Source of the DNA: Tricholomella constricta
Taxonomy: Eukaryota; Basidiomycota; Agaricomycetes; Agaricales; Lyophyllaceae
Length of the DNA: 64,000 bases
Direction of reading: 5' to 3'
Assembly: GCA_013368375.1 (NCBI GenBank)
Contig: JAACJP010000030.1
Span: 496,001-560,000, forward strand
The notes under the pieces: model-generated
Told to the model about the DNA's origin: nothing
Databases searched by the model: none
What the model saw: only the letters and a program-made list of their open reading frames with translations
Shown here: positions 33,885 to 45,251 of the stretch, piece after piece
Numbering within the stretch: the stretch's first letter is position 1
Layout: every line of letters begins with the position of its first letter
Position numbers and translations under genes: made by a program

Positions 33885-34644
33885 TGCTCAGTCATGTCCG
33901 CGGAGTCCGCGGAGTTGCCATGTTGACCTGCGGGGTCGTTCCGCTGCTCTGTGCGGTGATTCTTCTGTTCTTCATTGTCATATTCTACCTGGTATCTCTC
34001 CAACTGCTCCTGTTGCAGCTGTAGCGTATCACAGAGTGCTTTCCCGGAGGAGTGAGGGACCAGCAAGTAGGTACCAACCTCCTGCAGCTGAGCTGTCTGG
34101 AAGTATTGACCGGTCCAGAACTCAATGTGATGCAGAGGATTGTCCCGAGTTGTCCACATGCAACCCCGGCAGAGTATCCTGTCACTGAGACAATCTCGGC
34201 AACGCCAACGTCCATAGTTGCCCTTGGGACAATCAGAACATTGAGTTTGATTCTCAATGTACTCTCTCCCAAAGAGCCCCTCCAACAGCTCTGGAACATG
34301 GTTCACAAACTCTTGAAGGTAATCAGCTTGTGTCTGTGCTTTGATTCAGTTACATGTACACAATACATCAAAGAACAATTCACCTTGGGCAACCTCATCA
34401 GTGGTGTCATCCAGCTCTGTTGAGTGAATGTCCGAATGCTCAAAGGGTTGGACATAGGTTTGCACACCCTGAGGGGCAGATGTAGCAGGGTCCAGTGACC
34501 TCTTGCGCAAAGGGACACTCCTGGATTCCACGATGTCATCTGGGTATGCCTGACTGTTGTCTCGACATCCATGGCATGTGAACGAGAACTTTTCTGAAGG
34601 ACTTCATCCTTCTTGCGACGTGTGCGCTTTACTGCACGCAACAT
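33885..34644 (-). pseudogene. KDZ-1 transposase, N-terminal part with CxC2 cysteine cluster
   Basis: The first exon (about 34644-34346) starts with basic residues (MLRAVKRTRRKKDEV, an NLS-like run) and an acidic stretch. An intron of about 50 nt probably lies near 34300-34350. The second exon encodes the CxC2 cluster: CSDCPKGNYGRWRCRDCL, CRGCMW, NPLHHIEFWTGQYF and a charged linker with Gln/Glu runs, reaching the LINE E insertion. CxC2 is a zinc-binding domain typical of KDZ transposases of mushrooms. Frame changes at 34303-34346 could be the intron or decay. Confidence 0.8.
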
Positions 34645-34901
34645 GGTGGGTAAGGGTGAGATCTGATTTGGTGGAAAAATCAGAACCTGTCTACTGATGT
34701 ATCACTGATTACTCTTGGACATGTCCTCATGGTTGTGCAAAGGTCAGCTGCACTCACAATCGGTGCCATCGATGTACCCGTGCCTCATATTACCCAAACT
34801 GGAAACTTCCTTGCCAAATGCGGGTACTGTGGGACAATTGTCAAGTGTGAAGTTCAACACTTTTTGACCCAAATAGGAAATCTTTTTTACGGAGCTGCAT
34901 C
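34645..34901. promoter_or_regulatory. Divergent promoter region of KDZ-1
   Basis: About 260 bp separate the start of the transposase (leftwards) from the start of the accessory gene (rightwards). The region is AT-richer than its surroundings and has no coding potential. By position it must contain both promoters. I cannot name specific sites. Confidence 0.4.
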
Positions 34902-37041
34902 ATGTCCAAAAATATTTTTACACCGGAAACAGTCCCACATGCCCCTGGGGCGCTGAAGAAGACAAGCAAGGAGCCCCGTTACCCAGCTGACGAGTGCGCG
35001 GTCCTCAACAAGTACCGAGAGGAGTACTGGTCAGAGTCAGACAAGGCAAAAAGGGCGGCCAATTTTAGGGACAAAGTCTTGGTTGAAATTTTTAATTTCT
35101 GGAAGGCAAAGGGAACAGAGCCAAAGACCGACAAGAAGTCCGTGTCAGCTACTACGGTCCGTCAGGCTAGAGTGTGTATCTCTGTATCATCACACTGATC
35201 AGCATACAGAAACTGGCAGATTGGGTGAGGAACAACTGGAGGCCCTACCCATCATATAACCAGTCATCGGGTAATTTGAAGGTTACTGCATGCCAGGTAG
35301 TCAATCGGACAATGCGCGGCTTGATTACCGAAGAGTTGAAAGAGATACTGGAGGAGGTCGATGAATCTCCCACCGCGGCCTTCCAGCAACGCAACAAGGC
35401 TTTGGCATGGGTGATGAACAAACTCACTCCGCAACAACTCCAGGAGGCAGAGGCCACTGCCCGTGAGTGGAGCACCAAGGGCTTTCTCCCTGAGGAGCAG
35501 CGCAAGTGAGTAACTCCGCGGGGTCCAACATCTCGGAGTTGATACCTTCTTATCTCAGGAATGCGGATAAGCGGGGCTTTCAACGAGTGGAGAATGAGGA
35601 TGCCAACAGGTGGCGAGAGATGGGCATGCTGTCCCTTACCTTTGTGGTATGGAAAGGGCAAGATGGGCAACTGAATGTCCGGGCGTGAGTTGTTCATCGA
35701 CTCCGCGGACTTGTGCTGATGTTCACCGCGGAGCAGTCATGACAGCATTGCGGTAAATGCAGGAGTGATCAGAAAAGGTTTCATTGATACCTTTCCGCAC
35801 ATGGTGAAGGACTTCAAAAGAAAGCTTATGGACTATGTCCTTTCCCTCCAAGAATCTAGTGCACCAGAACCAGACTGATACAGTAATTCAGCCATGTCCA
35901 GACCTACAGCTGGATCAACAAAATGACAGTTTTCCCATTCTATCGGAGTTGGTAGAAGGTGTGCAACAGAGCAAAGATGACATGGAGCTTCTGGTCCGCA
36001 CATTCCTAAAACATCATTATAGTATGTGATAATGTCATATGAGACCACCCATACTAATTTTTTACAGAACTAGCATCGGGACACCTCTACTCATCCCCTC
36101 CATTCACTTCCATAAAGGTGGACAATGAAATGTTCATCTCTGCGGAGTACGTGCCCGCGGAATCCGAATTCAAGACCCACGGAACCTCTGACTGAATGAA
36201 CTCCGGGAGTTGCTCAACTTCTGGTGCTCTCTTGCCAGAAGAGGCTTGGACCCTCAGCGACCTTTTGCTGGTCCTGTTACTTGAACAAGAAAAAGGAGAG
36301 AATGGAGGCAGTCTATGGGGCCTGCAAGGACCAGGAAGCTTTGGCTGCCGCGGCAGCAGCAAAGAAAGCAAGGCGGAAGAAGGGCAAAAAAAAGCACCGG
36401 CTCTGGACCCCTTAGAAAGCCTTATTTCGATGTCAGACCTGGAAGGCGGTGACGGTGAAGGTGAACACGGCAGTCCAGCACCAAATGAAAACCAACGTCT
36501 GTCACTCCTCAGAGGACTTTCACCAAATCAATTCAGTCCATCACCAGATAACGAACCCCACGGACCACCCGATGAACTCTCAGAACAGAATCAATACCAG
36601 CAGAGTCAATCACCAAATAACAACCCCCACAGAACACACAACGCACCCCGCGGAGCACCCAACGAACCCCGCGGACCTGGAGAACAGACTAATGAATACA
36701 GTCTCAACATCAATGAAAGTCAGGTCACCATTGACGAAACAACAATGCACTGCTTAAATGCCCGCGGACGTCTGACACAGCCACCCATCGATGGGCCTGG
36801 TGAAGGGCTGCCACAGGATATGGTGCCGGCAACAATGCAGCTCCTCAATCCACCGCCCAACACTCCTACTCCCTCTGTGCCTGCACCAACTCCGCCTCAA
36901 CCTCCGGTTACATGCAAGCACAAGCATGTTGAAGGACAGACTAGGCGAAAGAAATCAAAGCAGGATTTACTGCTTGCAGAAGCCGCGGACTTTGGTGCCA
37001 ATACCAGGGGCAGCTGCACACGCAATGGGATCACAACGTGA
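34902..37041 (+). pseudogene. KDZ-1 accessory gene, unknown function, multi-exon
   Basis: The ATG at 34902 starts a Lys/Glu-rich exon (YPADECAVLNKYREEYWSES). Probable introns lie at 35171-35208, 35510-35559, 35687-35760 and about 36019-36067, each with GT and AG ends. Exon 2 contains WVRNNWRPYPSY and a helical region with Gln/Ala. Exon 3 contains RWREMGMLSLTFVVW. Later exons contain NELRELLNFW, an Ala/Lys-rich basic run (AAAAAAKKARRKKGKKK) and a long Asn/Pro-rich low-complexity tail. A stop near 36194 and frame shifts suggest decay. It is divergently transcribed from the transposase, and similar layouts are known for KDZ elements in mushrooms. I do not recognise a function. A DNA-binding or transposition co-factor role would be a guess. 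Confidence 0.5.
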
Positions 37042-37380
37042 GCCACAACAAAGAAGTCCGTGGGGGTTGGCATCGGAAGATCAAAGCGCCGCTAGTCTTT
37101 TGCTTGTACTTGAATTCACATTTTACTTACTTGAGAAAATTCTGATTTTGGAGAGCACTATTATTTTGTACAAAGTACTTTGAATATATAATACAATTTA
37201 CTTCTTCTACTTGCTAATATTTGAAGAAGTGTTACAAGATATTGGTAAGCTTGGTAAAAAAAAAAGTATAAGGTCCGCGGGTTTGCAAAAAAAAGGTTGT
37301 CCACAGGTCGCCAAAAAATCATGTCTGCAGGGTGCACATTACTTTTTAGAGGGCCTATCACCACCACCTTCATCCAAGGT
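37042..37380. repeat. KDZ-1 right-hand terminal region
   Basis: This is AT-rich sequence after the accessory gene. It ends with ggtccgcgggtttgc and ggttgtccacaggtcgcc next to A-runs, which resemble the ggtccgc…gtgggcaacc units of the left block in inverted form. It abuts the KDZ-2 inverted repeat at 37381. I could not align a clear terminal inverted repeat with the 13745 end. Confidence 0.4.
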
Positions 37381-37414
37381 CTTTACACTCTCCCACCTAA
37401 TCCTATCGGAGTCC
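37381..37414 (+). repeat. KDZ-2 left terminal inverted repeat
   Basis: It starts CTTTACACTCTCCCACCTAA. 30 of 34 bases match the reverse complement of the right end. Confidence 0.85.
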
Positions 37415-37640
37415 GTCGGACTCCGACGGACTCCTAGGACATCCTAGGACTCCGGTCGGACTAGTTGTTACTACAAATCATCAATAAATGATAGACTTTG
37501 GAGTGTCCGAGTCCGAGAGAATCCTATCGGAGTCCAATTGGACGTCGGATCGGATGTGGACTCCAATCGGATTTTGTGCTATCAGACTCTGATAGGACTC
37601 CTAGGACAACCAGTTAGGACTACTAGTAGCTACCAATGTC
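37400..37640. repeat. KDZ-2 left subterminal repeats
   Basis: Imperfect palindromic copies of agtccgatcggactcctagg and shortened versions (cggagtccgtcggactccg, ctcctaggacatcctaggac) cover the first 250 bp. Such subterminal arrays usually bind transposase. Confidence 0.75.
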
Positions 37641-37754
37641 ATTACCAGTGTTTACTATGTTTACTAATAACTAGTAGTAGTAACAAAATAGTAGCATTGT
37701 TGAGAGTCAAACACTCGACCTCGCCCACGTGATGACTAATCAATGCTAAGTTGA

Positions 37755-38654
37755 CTACACAAACCGCTGGTCCATGGGACTGTTGTAACCCAAGCTACTA
37801 AAGGATACAACACATGATGCTCGACGACGGGCCCGTGATGGTTCAAACACTGCCATCATGTCTGTTGTTTGTTCCTCTTCCTCCACCACCACCACCATCA
37901 TTGCTGCCGCCCCCGCTGCGTCCATTCGGCGCCGCCTGCCAGTGCACAGCCCACAATGCACAGGATGCCTCCCAAACCCCCTCAAGACCCGCGTGACGGC
38001 CAGAGACGACGAGAAGGGCAGGAAAGGCAGGGGAGGTACACAGGGCAGACCCCAGCTGGGGGAGAGCCACGAGGTGCGCCATCGCACCACCCACACGTCC
38101 ACCACTGACCCCCCCCGCATGCAGCATGACCACCAGGGGCAACGACCACGACCCCATGGCCCATGCGAGCCCGACCCGTCCACCGCGGTGCCACGTCACA
38201 CGCCAAACGACACAACCACTACCGCCATGTCACCACAGCAACGGCCCCACTGGACGAAGACAGAAAGGAGGCGGCCCCGACACCCCATAACCACTACTTC
38301 ACACGGCAAAACAACACCCACACCCCCCCAACGACCATGACACACAGACACAGGGCCCAACGAACAGACGACGACACCCAACAACGCCACCCAGCACCCT
38401 CGCCAGTCACATGGGCCAATGCCCGCTGCCACGTCACCAACCTGACAGCCACATCACCCAGCATGACCGACAGCGCACACCCACGGCCACCCACCTGCCC
38501 AACCACCACGACACCCAGCGCGACACGCCCACCACACGTGTGCAACCGCCACGTCACCCAGGGCGATGCCACACAACACCCCGATGCACCCCGCCAACGT
38601 TCGCCGCATCGACCACCGCCCCCATCCGTGCGGGGCCTTTTTGTTTTCATTTAA
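37755..38654. other. GC-rich low-complexity region in KDZ-2, left of Gypsy-2
   Basis: This is Pro/Thr/His-coding low-complexity sequence (cca/cac runs), open in several frames on both strands. No domain is visible. It may be 5' leader or N-terminal exon material of the KDZ-2 accessory gene, now separated from the rest by Gypsy-2. Open frames here are not convincing genes. Confidence 0.4.
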
Positions 38655-38659
38655 GTAGA

Positions 38660-39004
38660 TGTCACGACCGCCTCTGAACTCGCAATCCCTTACGCTTTCC
38701 CACGCACGTCCACCATATATATGATGGCACCACTTCTTTTCAGACTCTTTACCTCGATATTACCAATTGTTAAGACTAGTTCTCGTTCTTGTTTTTGTTC
38801 TCTCTCTCTCTCTCAATTTACTCTGCTCCACACTCGTATCACTTGAGCTCATTCGTTCAAACAAGCCCCGGTGATCGTCTTCGTCAACACTCACGACCTC
38901 CGAACACCCCTTCAAAGGCCGTCTTCCTTGACGAACGTCAGGCCTGTCCGCCTCAGTGGTCCCAGAATACCTCCGTAACCAGCGTGCTTACACAGGTCTT
39001 AACA
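38660..39004 (+). repeat. Gypsy-2 5' LTR
   Basis: 345 bp beginning TGTCACGACC and ending …cttaaca. It contains a TC-microsatellite (tctctctctctc at about 38803) and is colinear with 47578-47921. The bases just inside (taatatcgagg) do not start with TGG, so the primer site is not canonical. Confidence 0.9.
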
Positions 39005-39033
39005 TAATATCGAGGTTTCCCCACCCACCGGAC

Positions 39034-41857
39034 ATGTCCTCGATGATAGTGGAGCCCAACACCACAGTCCGCTATCAAAACTTCGAAGGTCCCTCTTTCA
39101 CACAAAGAAGACCTTCACCACCACCTTTCGAAACCTCCCCTGCCTCAACAGGACACATGATGCAAGGGACTTTTGCATCCAACAGGTCCAGGCTGGAACA
39201 CAACATTTTCTAACTAGGCCAACATGAGGGGGACTTTTCCTCAGCCAGTCAGGACCCTCGACGACCTCTACCCCGGACCCCCTCAAACGTATTCAACCCG
39301 TCCTACCAACTCGCCACCCCCAACTATCCCCCCTTACCACCATCTGCAACGACCTCCGGACCTCCGCCTTCAAGTAACCAGACTCCCGGGTCGTACTACG
39401 AAAGGTTGAGGCACCCGGAGATGTTCCAGAGGAGGGATAGGGCTTGAGAGGAGGGACAGGGACAGTTCGCTCGTCAACAAAACCCCTTTCTACACGGTTC
39501 AGACCACGAAAGGATACTCTACGAGCTCCGCATGACGCGAGAAGAGTTTTCACGTCAAGCTCACGAACTCTTAGTCGAAACCATGGGGATGGATCATCAA
39601 CCTAGAACACCAGAACAATGGGCCAACCTCGTGCTGTCAACCATGCAACTGCACGAAACCCATCGACTACCCCCACAACTGACGGTGTTGTTGCAAATGG
39701 GGGGAAACGAAAGAAGATTACGCACCCTGGCTGGAGAAATCCAGACATCCAACGAAGGAAGAAGATTCTCCGACCCCCAAAGCGCGGGACGATCCTTCCA
39801 CATGCCGATACAGGAGCCCATTCCCTCCAGGATCGAAACTAAATTCGAAGAGCCTCCACGAGCGACAAGCACTGTCAATACGCAGACAGCTTCGGCTCTA
39901 CTCAGGAGGATGAACCAAGGGAACGCACCCCCCAGCCAAGAAGGGTTCGAACCCACTGTCACGCTAGGGGCAGACACTTGAAGAGCTCTGACGTTCGGGT
40001 TCTGGGGAACCCACAACTTACAAAGGATCCCCGAAGAAAACACCTCTCTCGAAGGACCGTTCTCCAGGCCTAACTCGGGTTTTCAAGGCCCACAAAGGAC
40101 CTTCGCAATCGAAGAAGGAGCTCCTCCGAGGAAACCCGAGAACATTCCCCTACCCCCATCGGAACAGGGAATCCCAACACCGCTATCGTACGCTCACAGC
40201 TACAAATTACGCGAAGAAAACCCGGAAGGAGGAGAGGGAACACTCCCTAGAGCACGAGAAGACTGGCGCCAAACACCACCTCACCTGACGAATCAGAACA
40301 GGAGGTCACTGCAAGGCCCACGCCCAATCTCCCCAAGAGAACGACGTGGAATCGGAGCAGACCCCGGCCCCGGTCAGAACGTAAACATGCTCGACGGAAG
40401 GCAATGGGCACAACAACAATTCCCTCAGTTCGAACAATACAGAACTGCCCACAACCTCGGACCAGCGCCACCAATACCCAGCGGACGACCAAACCCCCAG
40501 TACAACGGACCACATCCACAACCCCAAACACCTCCGGGACCTTCGGGACCATCTACCCCAAGAGGATCTCAATGGGGAAATGGCCTCGGGGGACCAGGAG
40601 GGGGAGGAGGAGGTTACGGAGGAGGGGGAGGCCCCGGTGGAGGCGGAGGAGGTCCCAGAGGAGCGGGAGGACCCGGAGGAGGGGGAGGTCACGGAGGATA
40701 TGGCCCACCAAGAGGACCAGGTGGCCCGGGAGGCCCCGGAGGTCCCAGATGGGGAGGAGGAGGCCCAGGATGGGGAGGGGGAGGTCACGGAGGAGGAGGA
40801 GGAGGAGGCCCACCCAGAAATTCAGGGGAACGTCACTCCGCAAACCCTCAACAACCCCCACCTCCACCGCAACAACTCTTAGGCCCAAAGCAAAACCTGA
40901 CCCCAGAACAGTACCGACACCTCCTAAACCTAGAATCGAAAATCGACATCCGGAAACCGGACCCCTTCACTGGAAAAGAACCGAGGAGATGGAAAACCTT
41001 TGTCACGGAATGCCTAGTAACGTTTCAAGCCAAGGCGATTACCTACGAACAGGATCACCTGAAAGTATCATTCGCGAGCTCCTACTTAAAGGACGGAGCC
41101 ATGGACTACTTCCGCCTGCAACTCACGTACAACCCGCAACACCCAATGTTCACGAACTGGGAAGGGTTTGTACATGAATTGGGATCACGCTTTGGCATAC
41201 CGAACTCCAGGGTGGAAGCTGAGAATAACATCTCACGACTGAAAATGAAGGAATGGGAGAAATTCACAGCCTTCATCATCAAATTCGAACAAGAAGCATA
41301 CGAAACAGGCTGGAACTGGGTAGTGCTACAATTCACGCTCCGAAAAGTGCTCCCCCTGCGAATCCTCAACGTCCTGGCCATCGCACCAAGTCCCGAAACC
41401 TACGAAGTTACAGAGATCTGGTCACTCAAATCGACCGGAGGTACTGGGAACATCGCGTAGAAAATCCAGAGTCCTACAAACCTCTCTGGGCGAATAACGC
41501 AAACGCCTCCAACACCTCCGCACGACCTCCGATCAGACCTTCGGCGGGACCCGCACACTGCACGACACCGGAAACGACTCAAGGAAATAGGAACGCATGC
41601 CTGAACGCCAAAAGTCATGATCAGGACCCAGACACAGGTAAGGAAGGTAAGGCGCAGGATCAAGAAATCGCATGGGACGACGAAGAAGCCCTGCAAGCCA
41701 ACAATTTCGGTTTCAAGAAGTCAACACGCCCCTGGGTGAAGATCGCCGAAGACGTAAAGCAACAACGGATTTGGGACAAGGCCTGTATCCTATGCGGTGA
41801 CCCGGAACACTGGATGCGCGACTGCCCAACAGAAAACGCCATGGGCAGAGCCACCTA
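39034..41857 (+). pseudogene. Gypsy-2 gag
   Basis: The ATG at 39034 lies 30 bp inside the 5' LTR. The product would have a Pro-rich N-terminus, a segment with MTREEFSRQAHELLVE (39532), and a Pro-rich middle. A Gly-rich region of nearly 90 residues follows at about 40580-40820, made of GGGG/GGP/GGY repeats. The Ty3-type capsid domain follows (PDPFTGKEPRRWKTFVTECL, FASSYLKDGAMDYFRLQL, about 40960-41400), and then a canonical CCHC knuckle, CILCGDPEHWMRDC, at about 41786. Stops at 39213, 39448 and 39979 and a frameshift near 41250-41460 disrupt it. The frame at 40387-41460 is the longest piece. Gag forms the particle shell and packages the RNA. Confidence 0.8.
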
Positions 41858-41909
41858 GCTCATCGGCGACGACATCTTCGAATTCCATCACAAGACGGAA
41901 GAGGGAAAC

Positions 41910-42426
41910 TGTTAGGGCGACCTCCAAGCAGAGCCTAGTCGTACTGGCAGAGGGGAATCCAATGTTATATTATGTACGATAGAGAGAGCGTAAGTAAACC
42001 TACCTGGCAGAGGGGAATCCAATGAGAATAGAGTAAAGGATTCCCCCATGTCAGGAGGATGACTATATACAAGTAAACTACTTGAGGGCCGGCTCTCTGG
42101 GGTGTATAGTACGTAAATGATAACGGATGGGCAGCGGCGCGTGTATGTACATGTTCCCGACGCTGTCCGATCCTTGTGGCTCAGGGTGCGGGTGCACGAG
42201 GTCGGGCGACCGACGTCGGGACGTCGGGAGTCGGGATCGGGCACGCGCTGGAAGGGGAAGTAACGACAGGAAGTTATAAGTATGTACACCGATGCTTGGG
42301 GCAGGGCGTCGGGGTCGGGATCGCGATCGGTCAGTCAGGCGCGTGATCATCTGAGGATTGGTCGGTCACGTGCTCGTCTGAGGAATCGGATGGTCACGTG
42401 CTCGCCAAACGGGTGTTTCCCTAACA
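41910..42426. repeat. Solo LTR inserted in Gypsy-2
   Basis: 517 bp from TGTTAGGG to CCCTAACA, flanked by GAAAC at 41905-41909 and 42427-42431. It contains the direct repeat ggcagaggggaatccaatg (41946 and 42006). No coding sequence is present. A single LTR with a 5-bp target duplication is what LTR-LTR recombination leaves behind. The source element is not in this window. Confidence 0.85.
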
Positions 42427-42431
42427 GAAAC

Positions 42432-43352
42432 GCGGGGGGCGATTCAGGACTTGCCCGGACTCTGAATCGCGAAGATCTAAAACCGGACCTTGACACAAAA
42501 CTACGCGCAACGGCATTATCGACAATGGACACCCGCACAGTAACACTCTCCTCCCACTCGTCACTGGCATTTCTAATACACCTCACGCCAAACGGAGGAG
42601 GAGAAGAACCCGAAAACACGCTTATCGACAGCGGAGCTACCGACAACTTCATGAACTCTGACATGGCGTCATCATGAGGGCTCCACCTTGAGGAGCTCAA
42701 CCCTCCAATAAACCTTTGCCTATTTGATGGAGAACTCTCCGCATCGGGCAAAATCACACACTATACCACCAACGACGTCAAATTCAGTGACGGCACCACG
42801 CAGAGGATAAGATTCCTCCTTACGAAACTCCATGAGACAGCTACGATAGTGCTGGGACTATCATAGTTGAAGGAAGTCAACCCCCGAATAAACTGGAAAG
42901 ACCTCTGCATCACGCTACAAAGAGGGTCAAACGGCAAAATCGAAGGATCACTATGGGATCTCCAAAAAAAAAAGGAAGTTGCTCCAACGACGACAGGCAC
43001 AGGAACTCAACGCGTACCCTCGCGATCAGCTTGCTCCTTCACGATCGAAGTACAATTGGAAGGATCCTCAACGCGACTACGGGCACTTATTGATAGTGGG
43101 GTGGCGGGCAACTTCATAACACAATCCTCGTGTACAAAGCCGGAACCTCTTGCCAACCCCATGATCGGCGGAAACCCCAGTGGAGGTGGAGCCATTTCAC
43201 ACCATAGTCCCGAAACAATCAAACTCGAGAACGGACTAGAGTATAAGGTCGGCCTCCTCATAACACAGTTACACCCAGCCACGCCACTAGTGCTCGGACT
43301 ACTTGGTTACGGGAAGCAAATCCAGACATCGACTGGCGAGAAATGTCTATGA
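42432..43352 (+). pseudogene. Gypsy-2 region with two retropepsin-like domains
   Basis: The first domain has LIDSGATDNFMNSDMA at about 42630, a stop at 42678, and TTNDVKFSDGTTQRIRFLL and TATIVLGLS near 42860. It ends VNPRINWKD, the usual transition from protease to the polymerase linker. A second domain starts at about 43030 and has LIDSGVAGNFITQSSC (43090), VGLLITQLHPATPLVLGL (43300) and then decays. Both have the DSG active-site triplet of retroviral-type aspartic proteases. The usual gypsy polyprotein has one. Stops at 42676 and 42865 mean neither is expressed intact. Confidence 0.7.
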
Positions 43353-43683
43353 CCATGGAACAAGGAGCAGGACTAGCCGCGATATCGCTTTCCCAGAAGA
43401 CACAATGGGGAACCGTGACCCTTGAGGAGGTGGAAGACGTCGAAGCTCCGAAACCAGCCAACCCCCTTTCGGAAAAACAACCCCTCCTCAGGGATCTCTG
43501 GGACAACGATAACGAGCAGAACGACACCTCCAACGACATCAGGAAGAAGACAACCGCCCAAACACCAACAAACCCCAAGAGGAAGTACCAACATCGACAA
43601 CCGAGTCGCAAGAGGAGGTAACAGGTCAGAGACGCACCCGAAAACCACCTCCACTGAACTACTTTCCTCCAAACATTCCCAGG

Positions 43684-45251
43684 TCAAAATTCAAACCCCA
43701 CCCCAAACGGACATCCGCAACATCCCCAACGACAGAAACACAGGAAGAAGAGGAAACCAACCCGGAAACGGAGGTCGAAGACGAAACCGGAGAGGGAGAA
43801 GAGGATGTCGAAACACAAAACATCCGCCTGAGAGCGGCGCCATTCGCGAACCTCATCAGGGACGGAGCCACAGCGTTCCAACTACACATCTCCCCCACCG
43901 AAAAGGAAGAACACCTCCATGCCAATAACACCTCCGACGATGAACCCAAGCAACCAAAGACAGAAAAGGAAATCTTCGAGGAAGTCGTACCTTCGGAGTA
44001 CAGGGACTTCGAAGACGTATTCTCAGCGGGTGAAGCGAAAACCATCCCCCCACACAGACCTTACAATCACACAGTGGAACTCGATGAAAACACCACCCCT
44101 CCCTTCGGAAAGATATACAACATGTCCGAACTGGAGTTAAAAGCCCTAAAGGATTACATCGACGAGATGCTCGGCAAAGGGTTCATCCGACCGTCGAGTT
44201 CATCAGCGGGAGCTCCGGTACTGTTCGCAAAGAAGAAGGACAGATCCCTCCGACTATGCGTGGACTATAGAGGATTAAATCAGATCACCAAGAAGAACCG
44301 TTCAGCAAAGGAACTCGCACAACTATTCCTGGAACACGTCTTCTCCAAACACGGACTGCCCGACGACATCATCTCCAACAGAGGCACCCTCTTTGTCTCC
44401 CGTTTCTGAAGCTCGCTATGTAAAGCCCTGGACATCAAATCGAACCTTTTGACCATGTATCACCTGGAGACCGACGGCCAGATGGAACGAGTAAATCGAA
44501 CACTGGAACAATACCTCCGGATGTACGTGAACTATCTCCAGACCAACTGGCGAACACAGCTCCCTCTGGCGGAGTTCACGTATAACAATACAACACATTC
44601 GACCACAGGAGTCTTCCCTTTCTTTGCGAACAAAGGTTATCACCCCCGCCTGACAATCTCTATAAAAGACATACCGGCGAAAGAAGCACAGGAGGTAGCC
44701 GTAGACCTCCGGACCCTCCAAAACTACCTTCACCAAGAAATAAAGATCGCAAACGAAGCCTACAAATGATTCGTGGACAAGAAACAGGACCCCACACCAG
44801 ACTGGGCTGTAGGAACAGAGGTATGGCTCGACTGTTGGAACATCAAGACGAAACGCCCCTCCAAAAAGCTGGACCACCGGAGATCGGGCCCATTCAAAGT
44901 CCTACAAAAGATCTCCAGCCATGCGTATCGACTGGAACCACCTCTGACACTGAAAGGAATTCGCAACGTATTCCACGTCAAGTTATTCGAGAAACACGAA
45001 CATGAGAACTTCCCAGGGCGATCAAAACCACCTCCGCAGACGATCGAAGTCGAAGGCGAAGATCACTATGAAGTAGGACGAATCCCTGACTCCCGAACAT
45101 GAGAGAAACACGTCCTCTACCTGGTACGATGGGAAGGGTATGGCCCTGAAGACGACACCTGGGAACCAGCAAAAAATATAGAAGGAGCAAAGGACATGGC
45201 CCTTGAATTCCACCGACTATTCCCAAGAAAGCCACGGGACCCCACAATTTA
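43684..45251 (+). pseudogene. Gypsy-2 RT N-terminus fused to integrase, plus chromodomain
   Basis: An acidic lead (EEVVPSEYRDFEDVFSAGEA) opens a normal RT start with PPHRPYNHTVEL, GFIRPSSSSAGAPVLFAKKK and LRLCVDYRGLNQIT. At about 44299 it jumps directly to the integrase core (SAKELAQLFLEHVFSKHGLP, TDGQMERVNRTLEQYL, FTYNNTTHSTTG). The RT palm with its aspartates and the whole RNase H are missing. An integrase tail (VGTEVWLDCWNIK, FHVKLFE) follows, and then a chromodomain ([20 protein letters not shown], 45120-45180). Single stops occur at 44407, 44767 and 45100. In the family the chromodomain directs insertion to heterochromatin. Confidence 0.85.

Noticed and set aside
37690..37760. Possible tRNA-like sequence on the minus strand
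   Set aside because: A gaggtcgagtgtttgactct stretch vaguely resembles a T arm, but no full cloverleaf or A box could be drawn.
37858..38677. Several open frames of 80-160 residues on both strands
   Set aside because: GC-rich low-complexity sequence is open in most frames. No domain or splice pattern supports a gene.
40553..40888. Minus-strand Leu-rich frame
   Set aside because: It is the antisense of the Gly-rich gag repeat and has the appearance of membrane segments only by composition.
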